From Histomonas meleagridis (Eukaryota; Parabasalia; Tritrichomonadida; Dientamoebidae), in NCBI GenBank assembly GCA_020186115.1, contig WSYJ01000060.1, positions 1,364,001-1,428,000 of the forward strand: 64,000 nucleotides of DNA, given 5' to 3'. Position numbers and translations under genes: made by a program. How positions within the stretch are numbered: position 1 is the first letter of the stretch; every line of letters starts with the position of its first letter. Under the pieces are notes generated by a model, which was not told the origin of the DNA, did no database searches, and saw nothing but the letters and a program-made list of their open reading frames with translations. Of the stretch, positions 49,220-60,485 are shown piece after piece.

Positions 49220-52200
49220 TTAATACCACGGAATGGTTTCACATGGCTGAATATTTGGATTTTTTGCTCTTTCTATGATCTCTTCCAAATTTTTCATCCA
49301 ATCTGTGCACTCTTCGACTGACGCGTTCTTGTTTAGAGGGGGCGAAAGCTTTATGAATCTGTTCTCCAAAATTGTCCTTTGTCGCACAATTTCTTCTATG
49401 TTGTAATCAATTGACATCTCATCACCAATTATCACTTCGATAAATGAACGAACATTTTCCAAGTATAACGCTAAGGAGTTTGAGACGGCAGCCATTCCAA
49501 CTCCGAAACTCATCGAATTATTATTCCAATTAATGACTCCTTCAATATTCCTACTTAACCTAAAAGGCGAATGCTTTGTCTCTTTAGCAAACTCTCCATG
49601 GTCAAAATCGATATATAAAATCGGTACTTCTCCAAATCCCATACATGTAATTAAATTATCCAAATCGGAATATGGAGCTGAAAATATATATCGTAATACG
49701 CATGATGATGAGTATGAGTATATCAGCAATTTTAATAAGTTAATCTCGGGCTTATGTTTAAAAATTTTCAAATAAAAAGACGTAAATCTGACGATCGAAT
49801 CATTCGGAAATTGTTCCACTTTTTCAATACCTTTGGCGGTTAATTGACCGTTTTTGATGTATTTGTTTATCCATTTATCTTTCGTCATCATTACGTCATG
49901 TTCAAATAATAGTCCTAAACTAATAGGCTCTGATTGTAAAGGCACTGCTATTGTATCCACACCAATTTGAAAACTATTTAATGACATTAGTTGTATACCT
50001 AATGATCTTGTTTGATATGTTTTTTGTAATAACAATTGAAACATATAAAATATAGTCGGTAAAGTTAATACAGAATTATGGAACCCACCTTGATTTTGGG
50101 TATGTTGTACCAAAATTATTTGACACGGTTTTTCTGTTGTTGTCACTTTCACATAACCTATAGAATTATTGAACGATACGAATTCTGGATTTACTTTTGT
50201 TAAAATCAAATTTCCATTTCCAGATTCATTAATATTTTGGAATGGTAATACAAAAGGCATATGCGAATTAAAGTCTTCGAATAATTCGATAATATGTTTT
50301 CTAGTTTCACTAAACAAATTTTTGGAACCAGTCATATTCATAATTAATTTTTCTCTTTCGTTTTGATTCATTGATTTAATGTTAAGAATGAAATTTTGGA
50401 AATCGCCGATTAATTTAATGTCATCTTTAGTCAATAAAGAGATTGATTTTTCGAATTTACTAATGAACGTTTTTTGTTTTCTAATTTGTAATAAATCTAT
50501 TTTTGCTAAATGTTCATTCGGAATCCTTAAAGCTTGATCAATAAAGTCATGAAACTTCTTTTGATAACTATACTCGTGAATGTTTAATGAGAAAACAGCG
50601 TTATATAACGACATTATGAATTTCATTATTTTGATTTGATTGTGTCTGTAACTATCTGTTACAATTGAATTCTCGAGTTTCATTTGCAATTCGATGTTGT
50701 TGAATTTCTTAGCGTACATTGTGCTTCTAAATGACATTTCGAGGAATAAGTCCATTGCTATGTCCGAGAAGACTTTATTCCCTGAAATGCGGATAAGTTG
50801 TTGAAGCCAATGACGCCATAACTCGGAATATTCTGGTTTAAATATTTCTTTATTATGCGAAATTATTTGATTGAAACATTCATTGTTTAATGTCGATATG
50901 ATTCGAATTAATGTAACAATTCGTGCTGATGATTCGATGCGTTGAAACAATGGAACATTTGATTTGTTCCGAAATATTTGACAATAAGAATTAAATGACG
51001 TGTTAAACGAATCTAATGTTCGTTGATCTAAAAACAAATTAAAACAAAAAGGAGCAAAAAAGATCCAATCATTAGTTATTACTTTCTGTTGTGATATTTT
51101 GATTTGCATTGTTTTGAAGACTTCTTCTATTTGTTCTTTTGTTATTCCAAACATCCCATTTATTGTTGAATTTGTTGAATTCTTTGGGAAATATTTCGAA
51201 AATGAAATTGGTAATAACAAACAAATTGATTCATCATCAATTTCATTAATTTCATTTTGTTTATTTGGAATATTTAATATCATTTTTTTATATTTATGTA
51301 ATAACTTAATAAGTGTTGGATTTAATAATAAGTTTTCATTTTGTTTATATATTTGTTGTTGATTATTTAAATGTTTTCGAAGTTTCGTTATTATTATTTC
51401 TATTACAACACTTTTTTCTTTTTGATAAATTGATGTTTTATTATGAAGTAATTTAATGTTTTCTATTTCTATTTCATTTAATAAATTATTCATTAAATCA
51501 ATTTCATTACTTTTATTTATAAATAACTCTGTGACTTTTTTAAGCATTATAATAATTTGTTCATTTATTTTATTAATATTTTTAAGTGGTTTAATGATAT
51601 CATCAATTTCATAATTATATTTATCATTATGAATTATGAAATGTGAATTAATATCTTTAATTCGTATAAAAAAATTACTAACATTATTATTATTTAATTC
51701 GATTTGATATATTTTATCGGCGAGTTCATAATGATTTAATATTGTTAATGATATTGCAGTTCTTTGATTAATATTTAACTCATCAAAGAACTTAAAATAT
51801 ATTACATCATTAATATAATTAGGTAATAATAAATAATAATTAATTTCGGAATCTTGTTGATTTAAAAACTTTGTAATATAATTATATTGCTCAAATAAAA
51901 TTACAGCTTTCTCACCAACTTTATAAGGGATTTTATAATTATAATTATACATAATGATTAAAATAGTTACAACAATTTGATTATATGATGACTTATCTTT
52001 AGTTTTTAATATTTTTATTAATAACTCATAAAAATATGTAAATATTTCTTCGTTAATGAATTTCGATATTGAATTAATTGCTAATTCAGATGAAATTTTA
52101 GATAATTTCGAACTAAAAGAAAATAATGGTATCCAATAATTGTTTTTTATAGTTAACAATGAGATTATATAAGGAAATGTTTCATTATCCCAAATGTTAA

Positions 52201-55200
52201 TAGGGAAATCTTGTAATAAATATAATAATCTTTCTTCAAATGAAATCGGTAATAATTTTTCAAGTTCTTCTAAATAAAGAATAGTTTTAAAACAATTCGA
52301 TTTTTTAATGATATTTAAATATGATAAAATTATATATTTATTATTATTTATACCAATGTTTCTCGTAAATTTATTTATTGATTTGATGATATTTTGGAAA
52401 AATATATCATCTTTTGGTACTATTAATGAAACGTTTTCCAAAAAATGAAATTTTATTGATGTATTAATTTTTTTTGTTGATAACAATGATGGAAATATTA
52501 CAGAAAAAATAGTAATTTTTGATTCGTTTCCGATAATATTCGCAAAAATTTGATCGAAAAATGGAATTTTCGAATCATCGTTTATCCATTTTATTATATT
52601 TATTAATATTTTTAATAAACTTATTTCGCCACTTTCATATTTTATCCAAATCTCATTAATTAATGTTTGGAAATCAGTTGTATTATTTAAAATCAAGGCT
52701 TTACTTAATACATATAAATATTCAAATAAATTCGAATTATATATATTCGAAACATTATAAAATAAATCAATAATTTGAGGTTTCAATTGATTAAATAATG
52801 TATCAACAGTCGAAATATCTTTAAACAACAATTTAAATGAATTTTTTAATATGTTTTCGATGTTATTTTGACAATATGTTAATATATGTTCAAATATTGC
52901 AGCGGAAAATTGATCACAAACTCGAATAATATCAAAATGAATTGCACAACAAATAAAATGAAAACTCATTAAGTTTTGAATTGAATTATCTAATTCACTA
53001 ATCATATCAAAAGGAAATGATTTATCAAAAGGATATTTTAAAACAAATGTAAATAAAGTGTTAATGAAATTCTTATTATAATCTTGTTTAGTATTTTTCA
53101 TTTGGAATCTTAAATAAGAAAAAATTATATTATAAAATATCATTAATTCTTCATTTGTTAACTCTGTTGAGTTACAAAAGTTAATTGTATATAATAATAT
53201 TTGTTTTATTTCAGATGGATCATCATTAACTTTTAATCTTTTAATTTTTCGTTCAAGATAAGTTGATAAAGTTATAATAATCGAAAAAGGTAAATATTTA
53301 AGAATCTGTTGAAAGTTATTAACTAATGCAAAGATTTCTATTACTAATTTTGTTGATAATAATTTATTATGGAAATAAAATATGATATTTTCAATAGTTT
53401 TCGGACTTAATTCATCCAAATATTTAGAATTGGACATTAAAAATGAATAAAGATATGGAAAATATTGAATATCGAAAAATTTTGGAAATGTTAACACTTG
53501 ATTAAATATAGATTCATATATAAAAATAGGCATGAAATCTAATTCGTTTAATTTTTTCCCAAGTTTTAATAAATAAACTTGTACTTGTGGATCACTTGAA
53601 TTAGAAAAAGATAAAAACCCGGTTAATAATTTAGATAATTGTTCTTCATTAGGCTTTGATTTATCTAATAAATAACGAGCGCTTTTAAATATTACTAAAG
53701 AAAATCGTTTGTCGTCAATTAATTCCAATAATTTATCCCAAACAAATTCTTCATTTGGAATTTGTTTTAATACTTTAATACAATGTGGTACTATAATTCT
53801 ACTCATTTGTGGGATAATAGGTTTCAATTTCTCAATGAATGATTGTAATAACTGTAATATAAATTCATTTGATGATTTATAAAATACAATTTTAATATAA
53901 TAAGAATATAAATTCGAATTGACAAAAATATTATTCTTAAATATAAATAAAAATGACGTAACTTGATCAATTGTTATAGAATATTTAAATGTATTTAAAA
54001 TGGATATTCCTAATGATACTAAATTAGAATGAATATGATTATTACATCGTTCTTTCTTTTGTGAAAACCTAAATAACTCTTTAAATATTAACCAAATTAT
54101 TTGAATTAATTTTTCATTTGTTGAAAGTTTTTTATTATTTTCTGTAATTTTTGGAAAGATTCGTATTAATTCTGGTTGAAAATTTAAAAATTGTTCTGTG
54201 TTTTCAATCGATTGGAAATAATTTAAAAACGAATTTAATATTAGAAAATCTTTAATGTTTAATTTTTGTTCATATAATATCATTTCTTTAATGAAATAAC
54301 AATTAAATAAATTAGAATCTGTTAAAGAATTAATTAAATATAAAATCGAAGGATCCGAAAATTCAGTTAAGAATTGATATATATATTTCTTAACTATTGG
54401 CATAAAAGGTAATGAAGATTTTTGTATTATTCTTAAAACAGTATCAATATAAATTTGCAAATAAGTTTTCTCAATGTTATATTGTGATAATATTATATCT
54501 TTAACTTGTTCTTGTTGAATATAATTTTTGGATCCAATGAATTCAAATAATTTTATTAAATTAGGTAAAAATCGAATTTGTTCAACTTCTGTCTTTTCAA
54601 GATATTTCGGAATTTCAAGTATGAAATTAATTATAGCATTCGAAGGGATTTTTTCGGGGAAATTTCGAGAAATAGATATATAATAACCTAAATTTTTATC
54701 TAATCTTTCATCGAAATAATTTAATCTGATTAATATTGTTGGATAATTATTTTTCAAAATATTTAAATTTTTTTGGGCTAATTTACGTATAGATAACATT
54801 GGATTCATTAAAGATTTTATTGAATTTTCAAAATTACTTGAAATGAAATTATTATAATTTTGGAAATAATTAAAAATTTCAGGATTTCTTAAAACAGAAT
54901 AAAACAATGATAACATCCGTGGTATTTTTTCAGTCTCAGGGATTTTATCCTTTTTACCTAAAGAACAAAAATCTAAAATCTTTTCGACAATATTATTATT
55001 TAATTCATTTACAACGTTATTACTATTAATATTACATAAAAATGCTAAAGTTAATCTTTGTATGAACAAAGTTGATTCTATTTCTTTATTAATTTCTTCT
55101 AATGAATTAATTTGTAATGGAATTCCTAACTTAGAAACTCTTTTTTCTAAAATAATTCGAACGGAAATTGACAAAGGATTTATTATATCATATACAACAT

Positions 55201-58200
55201 TAATAAATTCTTTATATGTTTCTTTATTATTTTTCGAAAAAAATTCTTTTAAAAACAAATTTAACATATAAGGAAATGAATCAAACGGATGAACTTTTAT
55301 TGTTTGTATTAAAAAATCTCGAATTAAAATAATGTTAATAAATTTTGGATAATATCTTAAAAATAATGAAAACCCATTTAATAATACAAACAAATTATTT
55401 GAATGTTTCGGAAATAGAAATAATGAATTTATAGTTTCATGAATAAAAAAATCAGAGATTGGTTTATCTTTACAATATTCGAAGAATGAAATTGCTAATT
55501 TCATACCAAAAGAAGAAGAATATGAATAATGACAACCAATAGCATCAAGTAAACATAAAATATATAAATTTGAAATCCCTTGAATAAAGTAATTACCAAA
55601 AGCTTCAGTTATATATTGTCCGAATTTTTTTAGATTATTTCGAAGTCTTTTATATGAATAAAGATGTAATAATAATGATATTAATTGACGTAATGAATTA
55701 GTAACAAAATCATCTTGTGTTTCGAAATCTTCAATTATATCTTGAAAACAATTTGTCATTAATGAATATAATGATAATATTTCATCTTCTGTATTATTTA
55801 ATGACGACAAAATCGAATTTAATGTTGTGTTCATATCAAAACCTAATTCTTTCATTCGGAACCCTCTTCCTTCTGATGGGTTATATATATATTCTAAAAA
55901 ATAATTCGAATAATTTGGTAAAAATTGAATTATTTTTTGTGCGTTTTGAATCTTTGGGTTTTTTAATGTGTTTAAAAATGTTGTAATAATTTGATGTAAA
56001 TTTTCATTCAGTTGTAATTTAATTTGATTTTCTTTTAATGTTAAAAAATTTATACAAATGTTATTAGCTAATATAATTAAATTTATGTCATCACTTGAAT
56101 AAGCAGATTCAAGAAATTTCGCTTTAGTTCTTTGATTATATATTAAATTTAATTCTTCTTCAAGCATTGTCAATATTACATTTAACGCATCATTCTTAGC
56201 AAATTCATCAATTTCATTATAATAAAATTGATTAATCCTAGAAATTCGTTGTTTATCTTTTTGTGGATTTAATGAATATGTATTAATATCGGTCATTTTT
56301 AAATAATGATTTAAAAATCGAATAGCTATAGATTGGTTATATATGTCTTTTAAATTAGATAATATTGTAAATATGAAAACATTTTGATATAATTTTAATG
56401 TATTCCCAAATGAATAATTAATATTCGAATATTGTGAACACATTGCTAATCTTATAGATATCATTACACAATCATAGATTAATGAATTTTTTTTTGCAGA
56501 TTTGGCTAAAATTAATGATACATTACATGCAACGATTTGCATTAATCTTTCAAGTATAATGTTAAAAAATATTGAATGCGTTGCACTATCGCTTTTATCT
56601 CTTTGTAAATTTGAAAATGTTTCAATAAATTTTACTGTGATTTGTTTCTTCTTTATTGAGTTAAATATTAAATCTGATATTGTATAAGCTAAAGATTGTA
56701 ATAAATTTGGAGGTAATGTACCAATTATTTCATAATATTGTCTATATATCGAAGGAAATTCTAAACAAAATTCGATTTTTTTAAGTCCGGATGAAAAATA
56801 TTTTGGTAATTTTGTGTTTTTTAATAAGTTTTTCTTTTTAATTGAAAGAAATTCTGTTTGTTTTAATGATGAAATGATCATAAAATTAAAAAAAGTTGAA
56901 TAAGTGTGTTGTAAATATTGAAATGAAACCATTGCTAAGTATTGATTATTATTATTTAATGAATGGACAATGAATTCTCTTAAAGCTTTTAATAATCTAA
57001 TTTGAAAAGAAGATATTGTAAAGAAAAACTTACGAATTAATTCGATTCTTCGAATTTGTTTTTCGAAATCTTCAATAATTTCATTAATATAAATATAATT
57101 AATTTCTTTTATATAAGTATAGATATATTTATCGAATATAAAATTATTATTATTATTATCTTCATTGTTATTATATTGATCAATAAAATATAAAAACTTT
57201 TTCATCGACTTTTTTTCATTCATTAAATTCTTATCAATCGAATGAATTTTCATTAATTGTATGTTCAAATTCGATAAACATGTATCAAGACATGAGAAAA
57301 AGTAATTCATTGGATAACAATTGTTTGTCATGCATTGACTAAATAATGATTTAGTCAAAACGCCAATAGAATCTAAAAAATATGGATATTCAGGCATGTT
57401 AAAAACAGTTCTTATTCCATTACATATGAAGTTTAATGTTTGGATCTTTTGTTTATGATCTTCATTATTACTTAAACTATCAAAAAACCAAAAACATAAA
57501 TACCAATGAAACGTTTTGTGGAGATCATGATGTTTAATATATGATACACAATCAAACATAGCTGTAATAATTACAGAACATTCAGAAAGAAGATTCTTCT
57601 CTTTAACAAAATAAAACCAACTATGAAAATAATTGTTTAAAAAGACTATGAATGAAACGGTGCTTCGCTTTGCTAAATGTTGAAAAACATTTTCAAATTT
57701 GGGTAATGTGTTGATATCGATTTTATGCATTAAACAACTTTGTTTTATAGATCGGAATATTTCGGCAATTAAATAAAATAAACTATACGTCATTTGATTA
57801 TTTTGCAATGTTAGTATCTTATCAAAGATTTGTGGGATATCATTAAGAAATGGTGGTGTCAAAAGATGGGTATCTAGAATTACAATAAGCGAATGATAAT
57901 AGCAGTAAGGCGTAATGGAATAAAATCCTAAATTTTCAGCCTTGTCATTAATAAATGTGTTTACAAATGATGAAAATAATTGATAATATTGCGATGGAAT
58001 GTCTTGCAAATTGGAAAACATTGATAAGAGAATAACTTCCGCTGAAAAAATTTGCCCTTTATTATAAAAAGTTAAATTTGAAATAATCGTATCAGGAGAT
58101 GTTGGAATAAACATAATTGCCGATATAAGCGGAAGCAAAGATAATAGATCGTTTTCATCTTTGTCTAAATTAGGATTTGATTCTATTGAATAATTTGCTA

Positions 58201-58444
58201 AAAGTTTTGAAATATATCCAACAATTTCATGTCCCCCATTTAAATTAGTTTGTATATGTCTCTCCCTGAGGTAATTGATGAATCCAGGAATAGAAGGCTT
58301 TTGATCATTATTTGAACCTGAGGAAAAAACATCCATACGAATTCCTGGTTTGGATTTTTGGGGTGCCTCACCGGATTTCAATCGGAAATAATCGATTAAT
58401 TGATTTTCTGGAGGGTTTAGTGAAGTAAAAATGAGAATATTCAT
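49220..58444 (-). CDS. TRA1: TRRAP/Tra1-like transcription coactivator (pseudo-PIKK)
   Basis: A 3074-residue protein, one unbroken frame of 9.2 kb. Most of it is helical-repeat (HEAT/TPR/FAT), very rich in Asn, Ile and Lys. The C-terminal 500 residues show a PI3K-like fold without catalytic residues, as in Tra1/TRRAP: SSSCVLRYIFSAPYSDLDNL (about 2910-2929), IDFDHGEF (about 2948) and SPFRLSRNIEGVINW, and a FATC-like end (CETIPWY). Tra1 is the activator-binding scaffold of the SAGA and NuA4 acetyltransferase complexes. It is shorter than human TRRAP (about 3850) and yeast Tra1 (3744). Asn runs occur near residue 410. It faces the TOR-like gene tail to tail, 271 bases apart. Identity is by domain order and the C-terminal motifs. 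Confidence 0.8.
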   Translation of the reverse strand: MNILIFTSLNPPENQLIDYFRLKSGEAPQKSKPGIRMDVFSSGSNNDQKPSIPGFINYLRERHIQTNLNGGHEIVGYISKLLANYSIESNPNLDKDENDLLSLLPLISAIMFIPTSPDTIISNLTFYNKGQIFSAEVILLSMFSNLQDIPSQYYQLFSSFVNTFINDKAENLGFYSITPYCYYHSLIVILDTHLLTPPFLNDIPQIFDKILTLQNNQMTYSLFYLIAEIFRSIKQSCLMHKIDINTLPKFENVFQHLAKRSTVSFIVFLNNYFHSWFYFVKEKNLLSECSVIITAMFDCVSYIKHHDLHKTFHWYLCFWFFDSLSNNEDHKQKIQTLNFICNGIRTVFNMPEYPYFLDSIGVLTKSLFSQCMTNNCYPMNYFFSCLDTCLSNLNIQLMKIHSIDKNLMNEKKSMKKFLYFIDQYNNNEDNNNNNFIFDKYIYTYIKEINYIYINEIIEDFEKQIRRIELIRKFFFTISSFQIRLLKALREFIVHSLNNNNQYLAMVSFQYLQHTYSTFFNFMIISSLKQTEFLSIKKKNLLKNTKLPKYFSSGLKKIEFCLEFPSIYRQYYEIIGTLPPNLLQSLAYTISDLIFNSIKKKQITVKFIETFSNLQRDKSDSATHSIFFNIILERLMQIVACNVSLILAKSAKKNSLIYDCVMISIRLAMCSQYSNINYSFGNTLKLYQNVFIFTILSNLKDIYNQSIAIRFLNHYLKMTDINTYSLNPQKDKQRISRINQFYYNEIDEFAKNDALNVILTMLEEELNLIYNQRTKAKFLESAYSSDDINLIILANNICINFLTLKENQIKLQLNENLHQIITTFLNTLKNPKIQNAQKIIQFLPNYSNYFLEYIYNPSEGRGFRMKELGFDMNTTLNSILSSLNNTEDEILSLYSLMTNCFQDIIEDFETQDDFVTNSLRQLISLLLHLYSYKRLRNNLKKFGQYITEAFGNYFIQGISNLYILCLLDAIGCHYSYSSSFGMKLAISFFEYCKDKPISDFFIHETINSLFLFPKHSNNLFVLLNGFSLFLRYYPKFINIILIRDFLIQTIKVHPFDSFPYMLNLFLKEFFSKNNKETYKEFINVVYDIINPLSISVRIILEKRVSKLGIPLQINSLEEINKEIESTLFIQRLTLAFLCNINSNNVVNELNNNIVEKILDFCSLGKKDKIPETEKIPRMLSLFYSVLRNPEIFNYFQNYNNFISSNFENSIKSLMNPMLSIRKLAQKNLNILKNNYPTILIRLNYFDERLDKNLGYYISISRNFPEKIPSNAIINFILEIPKYLEKTEVEQIRFLPNLIKLFEFIGSKNYIQQEQVKDIILSQYNIEKTYLQIYIDTVLRIIQKSSLPFMPIVKKYIYQFLTEFSDPSILYLINSLTDSNLFNCYFIKEMILYEQKLNIKDFLILNSFLNYFQSIENTEQFLNFQPELIRIFPKITENNKKLSTNEKLIQIIWLIFKELFRFSQKKERCNNHIHSNLVSLGISILNTFKYSITIDQVTSFLFIFKNNIFVNSNLYSYYIKIVFYKSSNEFILQLLQSFIEKLKPIIPQMSRIIVPHCIKVLKQIPNEEFVWDKLLELIDDKRFSLVIFKSARYLLDKSKPNEEQLSKLLTGFLSFSNSSDPQVQVYLLKLGKKLNELDFMPIFIYESIFNQVLTFPKFFDIQYFPYLYSFLMSNSKYLDELSPKTIENIIFYFHNKLLSTKLVIEIFALVNNFQQILKYLPFSIIITLSTYLERKIKRLKVNDDPSEIKQILLYTINFCNSTELTNEELMIFYNIIFSYLRFQMKNTKQDYNKNFINTLFTFVLKYPFDKSFPFDMISELDNSIQNLMSFHFICCAIHFDIIRVCDQFSAAIFEHILTYCQNNIENILKNSFKLLFKDISTVDTLFNQLKPQIIDLFYNVSNIYNSNLFEYLYVLSKALILNNTTDFQTLINEIWIKYESGEISLLKILINIIKWINDDSKIPFFDQIFANIIGNESKITIFSVIFPSLLSTKKINTSIKFHFLENVSLIVPKDDIFFQNIIKSINKFTRNIGINNNKYIILSYLNIIKKSNCFKTILYLEELEKLLPISFEERLLYLLQDFPINIWDNETFPYIISLLTIKNNYWIPLFSFSSKLSKISSELAINSISKFINEEIFTYFYELLIKILKTKDKSSYNQIVVTILIIMYNYNYKIPYKVGEKAVILFEQYNYITKFLNQQDSEINYYLLLPNYINDVIYFKFFDELNINQRTAISLTILNHYELADKIYQIELNNNNVSNFFIRIKDINSHFIIHNDKYNYEIDDIIKPLKNINKINEQIIIMLKKVTELFINKSNEIDLMNNLLNEIEIENIKLLHNKTSIYQKEKSVVIEIIITKLRKHLNNQQQIYKQNENLLLNPTLIKLLHKYKKMILNIPNKQNEINEIDDESICLLLPISFSKYFPKNSTNSTINGMFGITKEQIEEVFKTMQIKISQQKVITNDWIFFAPFCFNLFLDQRTLDSFNTSFNSYCQIFRNKSNVPLFQRIESSARIVTLIRIISTLNNECFNQIISHNKEIFKPEYSELWRHWLQQLIRISGNKVFSDIAMDLFLEMSFRSTMYAKKFNNIELQMKLENSIVTDSYRHNQIKIMKFIMSLYNAVFSLNIHEYSYQKKFHDFIDQALRIPNEHLAKIDLLQIRKQKTFISKFEKSISLLTKDDIKLIGDFQNFILNIKSMNQNEREKLIMNMTGSKNLFSETRKHIIELFEDFNSHMPFVLPFQNINESGNGNLILTKVNPEFVSFNNSIGYVKVTTTEKPCQIILVQHTQNQGGFHNSVLTLPTIFYMFQLLLQKTYQTRSLGIQLMSLNSFQIGVDTIAVPLQSEPISLGLLFEHDVMMTKDKWINKYIKNGQLTAKGIEKVEQFPNDSIVRFTSFYLKIFKHKPEINLLKLLIYSYSSSCVLRYIFSAPYSDLDNLITCMGFGEVPILYIDFDHGEFAKETKHSPFRLSRNIEGVINWNNNSMSFGVGMAAVSNSLALYLENVRSFIEVIIGDEMSIDYNIEEIVRQRTILENRFIKLSPPLNKNASVEECTDWMKNLEEIIERAKNPNIQPCETIPWY

Positions 58445-59438
58445 CTTCTTTAAATTTTATTTTTTAGTTACTTTTATTTGGTTGAATCTGTAATTAAAAA
58501 AATTGCTGAGATAAGTTTTTTAGAAATCGTCTATTTTATTTCCATAAAATTATAAATTTTACTTTCAAGTAGGAGTTTTTGATCGTTTCCCAATAGAATT
58601 TCGATGAAAAGTCGATGTAAACGGTTATTCAAGTGCAATTCTATAAAAATTCTTAATCGGTTGATCACACAAAATTTCAATTATTGTTAAATAAATAATT
58701 CAAATATTTTTCAAACTGTTTTTTACAAAAAAAAATAATTCTTTGTTGCTCAAATTCATTTTGTAATGGATGAAGTAAAACATTGTAATTAGTCAAAGCT
58801 ATGCATGTATCTCAAGGGTGCCAGTTAAAAACTTCCCTCATTCTCCACGAAACTTTCCTTCTGTAACACCAAAAATGGATTTCACTCTTCCAAAATAATT
58901 TTATCGAGAAAACTAAATTATCTCATAATCAAGACTTATCTCCTTATAATAAGGAGATGATGAAAAGCTCAATACATTTTAGGAGATCCAAAACTGGCCA
59001 GTTTGGAGGGGGGAGACAAATTATAATATATAGAACAGGTATAAAACACTCCCCATGTTATTGGCTATGCCATTACTTAAAATAAAGAAAATCAGATTCT
59101 GTATATCTTTTTGTTTCTAAAAATGGTAACAAAATTAGTCCAAGATATCTCCGAGTTAGACTGAAAAAGAACCTTAATGAAATCAACGAAGGCGGTTATT
59201 TTCAACCCATTCACTTCGAAATGTTGTCGCACAAACGGCAGCCTATAATGGTGCATGTTTCAGTGCAATCAACACCAAGGAGGTTGGAAAAGCTCATGCT
59301 TTTTGAAATATACTCATCTTACACCCCCAACCGTCACTTTTAATTCAATTCCAAACGTTAACGATTTTACCATTATAACGTTCTCATGTTCTCAAAATAT
59401 TCCATCCCAACCCGCCTTTTTTTCCTTTAATACTGATT
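58445..59438. other. Long intergenic region with a possible gene remnant
   Basis: About 1 kb between the divergent TRRAP and GT11 genes. The part 59100-59440 has a higher G+C than normal spacer, and its frame running into the GT11 start reads LTPPTVTFNSIPNVNDFTII and PSQPAFFSFNTDYEK, interrupted by two stops further up. It may be a decayed gene, but no family is recognised. A perfect inverted repeat lies at 58938-58958. Confidence 0.35.
58938..58958. repeat. Perfect 10-base inverted repeat
   Basis: ATCTCCTTAT, one base, then ATAAGGAGAT: a perfect palindrome with a one-base centre. It could be a binding site for a dimeric factor or a chance/transposon relic. It does not make a good RNA hairpin because the loop is only one base. 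Confidence 0.6.
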
Positions 59439-60485
59439 ATGAAAAATAGGGAAATGTTTGTTAAAAAATATCAGCAGTCAGTGACCAAAAACAATTTGTT
59501 CCAAAGGGAGCACTTATTTTTTGGAGTATTTTTACTTGCGCATATATATCTTTATATTTCATCACAATATAGACATATAGATTTTATATACAAAATCCAT
59601 TGTGAAGACTTTAAACTTAAGATTATTAATCCTAATATGTTTAAGGTGGTGAAAATTCAAGCTGGTCTTGGAAACCAACTTTTCCAATATTCTTTTGCAT
59701 ATGCCCTTTTCTGTGAAACAGGGATACCTGTATACATTGATGTTTTTAGTTACGGGGATTGTTCTAGATTGTATTGTCATAACTTTACTTCTGACATCGA
59801 AAGTTTAAAAAGTACAACAATCCGAAGGAATAGTTTAACTTTCTTTAACATTTCTCTTAAAACAGCAACGAAAAAGCAAATTGAAAAAAGTATGAAAAAT
59901 AAGGTTTATCAGGAAAATGTATTAGGTCATCCTCTAAGTGAATATAATACTTCAAAACCCCAATATTTTATTGGGTTTTTTGAGAATTTATCGTATTATA
60001 ATTTTGAAAAATATAGGGATGATCTTATTAAGGAATTCACATTAAATGTTGAATTCCCAAAGAAATATAAAAAATATATTGATTTAATAGAAAATACAAA
60101 TTCTATTTCTATACATTTAAGGCGTACTGATCATGGGTTTCATGGTTTTGTTCCTATTGATTTTTATGAAAAAGCTATTGAATATATGAATACGCATGTA
60201 GAAAACCCACATTATTTTGTGTTTTCTGATGATATAAAATTTGCTAAAGATAACTTAAAAATTAATGGAAATGTTACATTCATTAATGGAACAAGTAGCT
60301 TGCAGCCAATATTTGATTTTGAATTAATGAGAAAATGTAAACATAATATAATTGCTAATAGTACATTCTCATGGTGGGCTGCATTCCTGAATATTTTTAA
60401 GAATAAGATTATAATAGGACCAAAAATTTGGACAAAAGGAAGAAATAGTAATTATATTTTACCAAAATATTTTGTTATTATATAA
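59439..60485 (+). CDS. GT11 family fucosyltransferase with N-terminal anchor
   Basis: A 348-residue glycosyltransferase family 11 protein (alpha-1,2-fucosyltransferase type, GDP-fucose donor). Motifs: IQAGLGNQLFQYSFAYAL (73-90), the donor-binding SIHLRRTD (224-231), FVFSDDIKFAK (about 258-268) and CKHNIIANSTFSWWAAFLN (about 298-316). These are all present, as in bacterial and animal GT11. The GT core starts at Met 67 (59637); upstream, LFFGVFLLAHIYLYI (about 26-40) may be a type II signal anchor placing the enzyme in the Golgi. If translation begins at Met 67 the enzyme would be cytosolic. The sequence is closest in style to bacterial GT11, suggesting transfer. Stop context is TAAA. Confidence 0.88.
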   Translation: MKNREMFVKKYQQSVTKNNLFQREHLFFGVFLLAHIYLYISSQYRHIDFIYKIHCEDFKLKIINPNMFKVVKIQAGLGNQLFQYSFAYALFCETGIPVYIDVFSYGDCSRLYCHNFTSDIESLKSTTIRRNSLTFFNISLKTATKKQIEKSMKNKVYQENVLGHPLSEYNTSKPQYFIGFFENLSYYNFEKYRDDLIKEFTLNVEFPKKYKKYIDLIENTNSISIHLRRTDHGFHGFVPIDFYEKAIEYMNTHVENPHYFVFSDDIKFAKDNLKINGNVTFINGTSSLQPIFDFELMRKCKHNIIANSTFSWWAAFLNIFKNKIIIGPKIWTKGRNSNYILPKYFVII

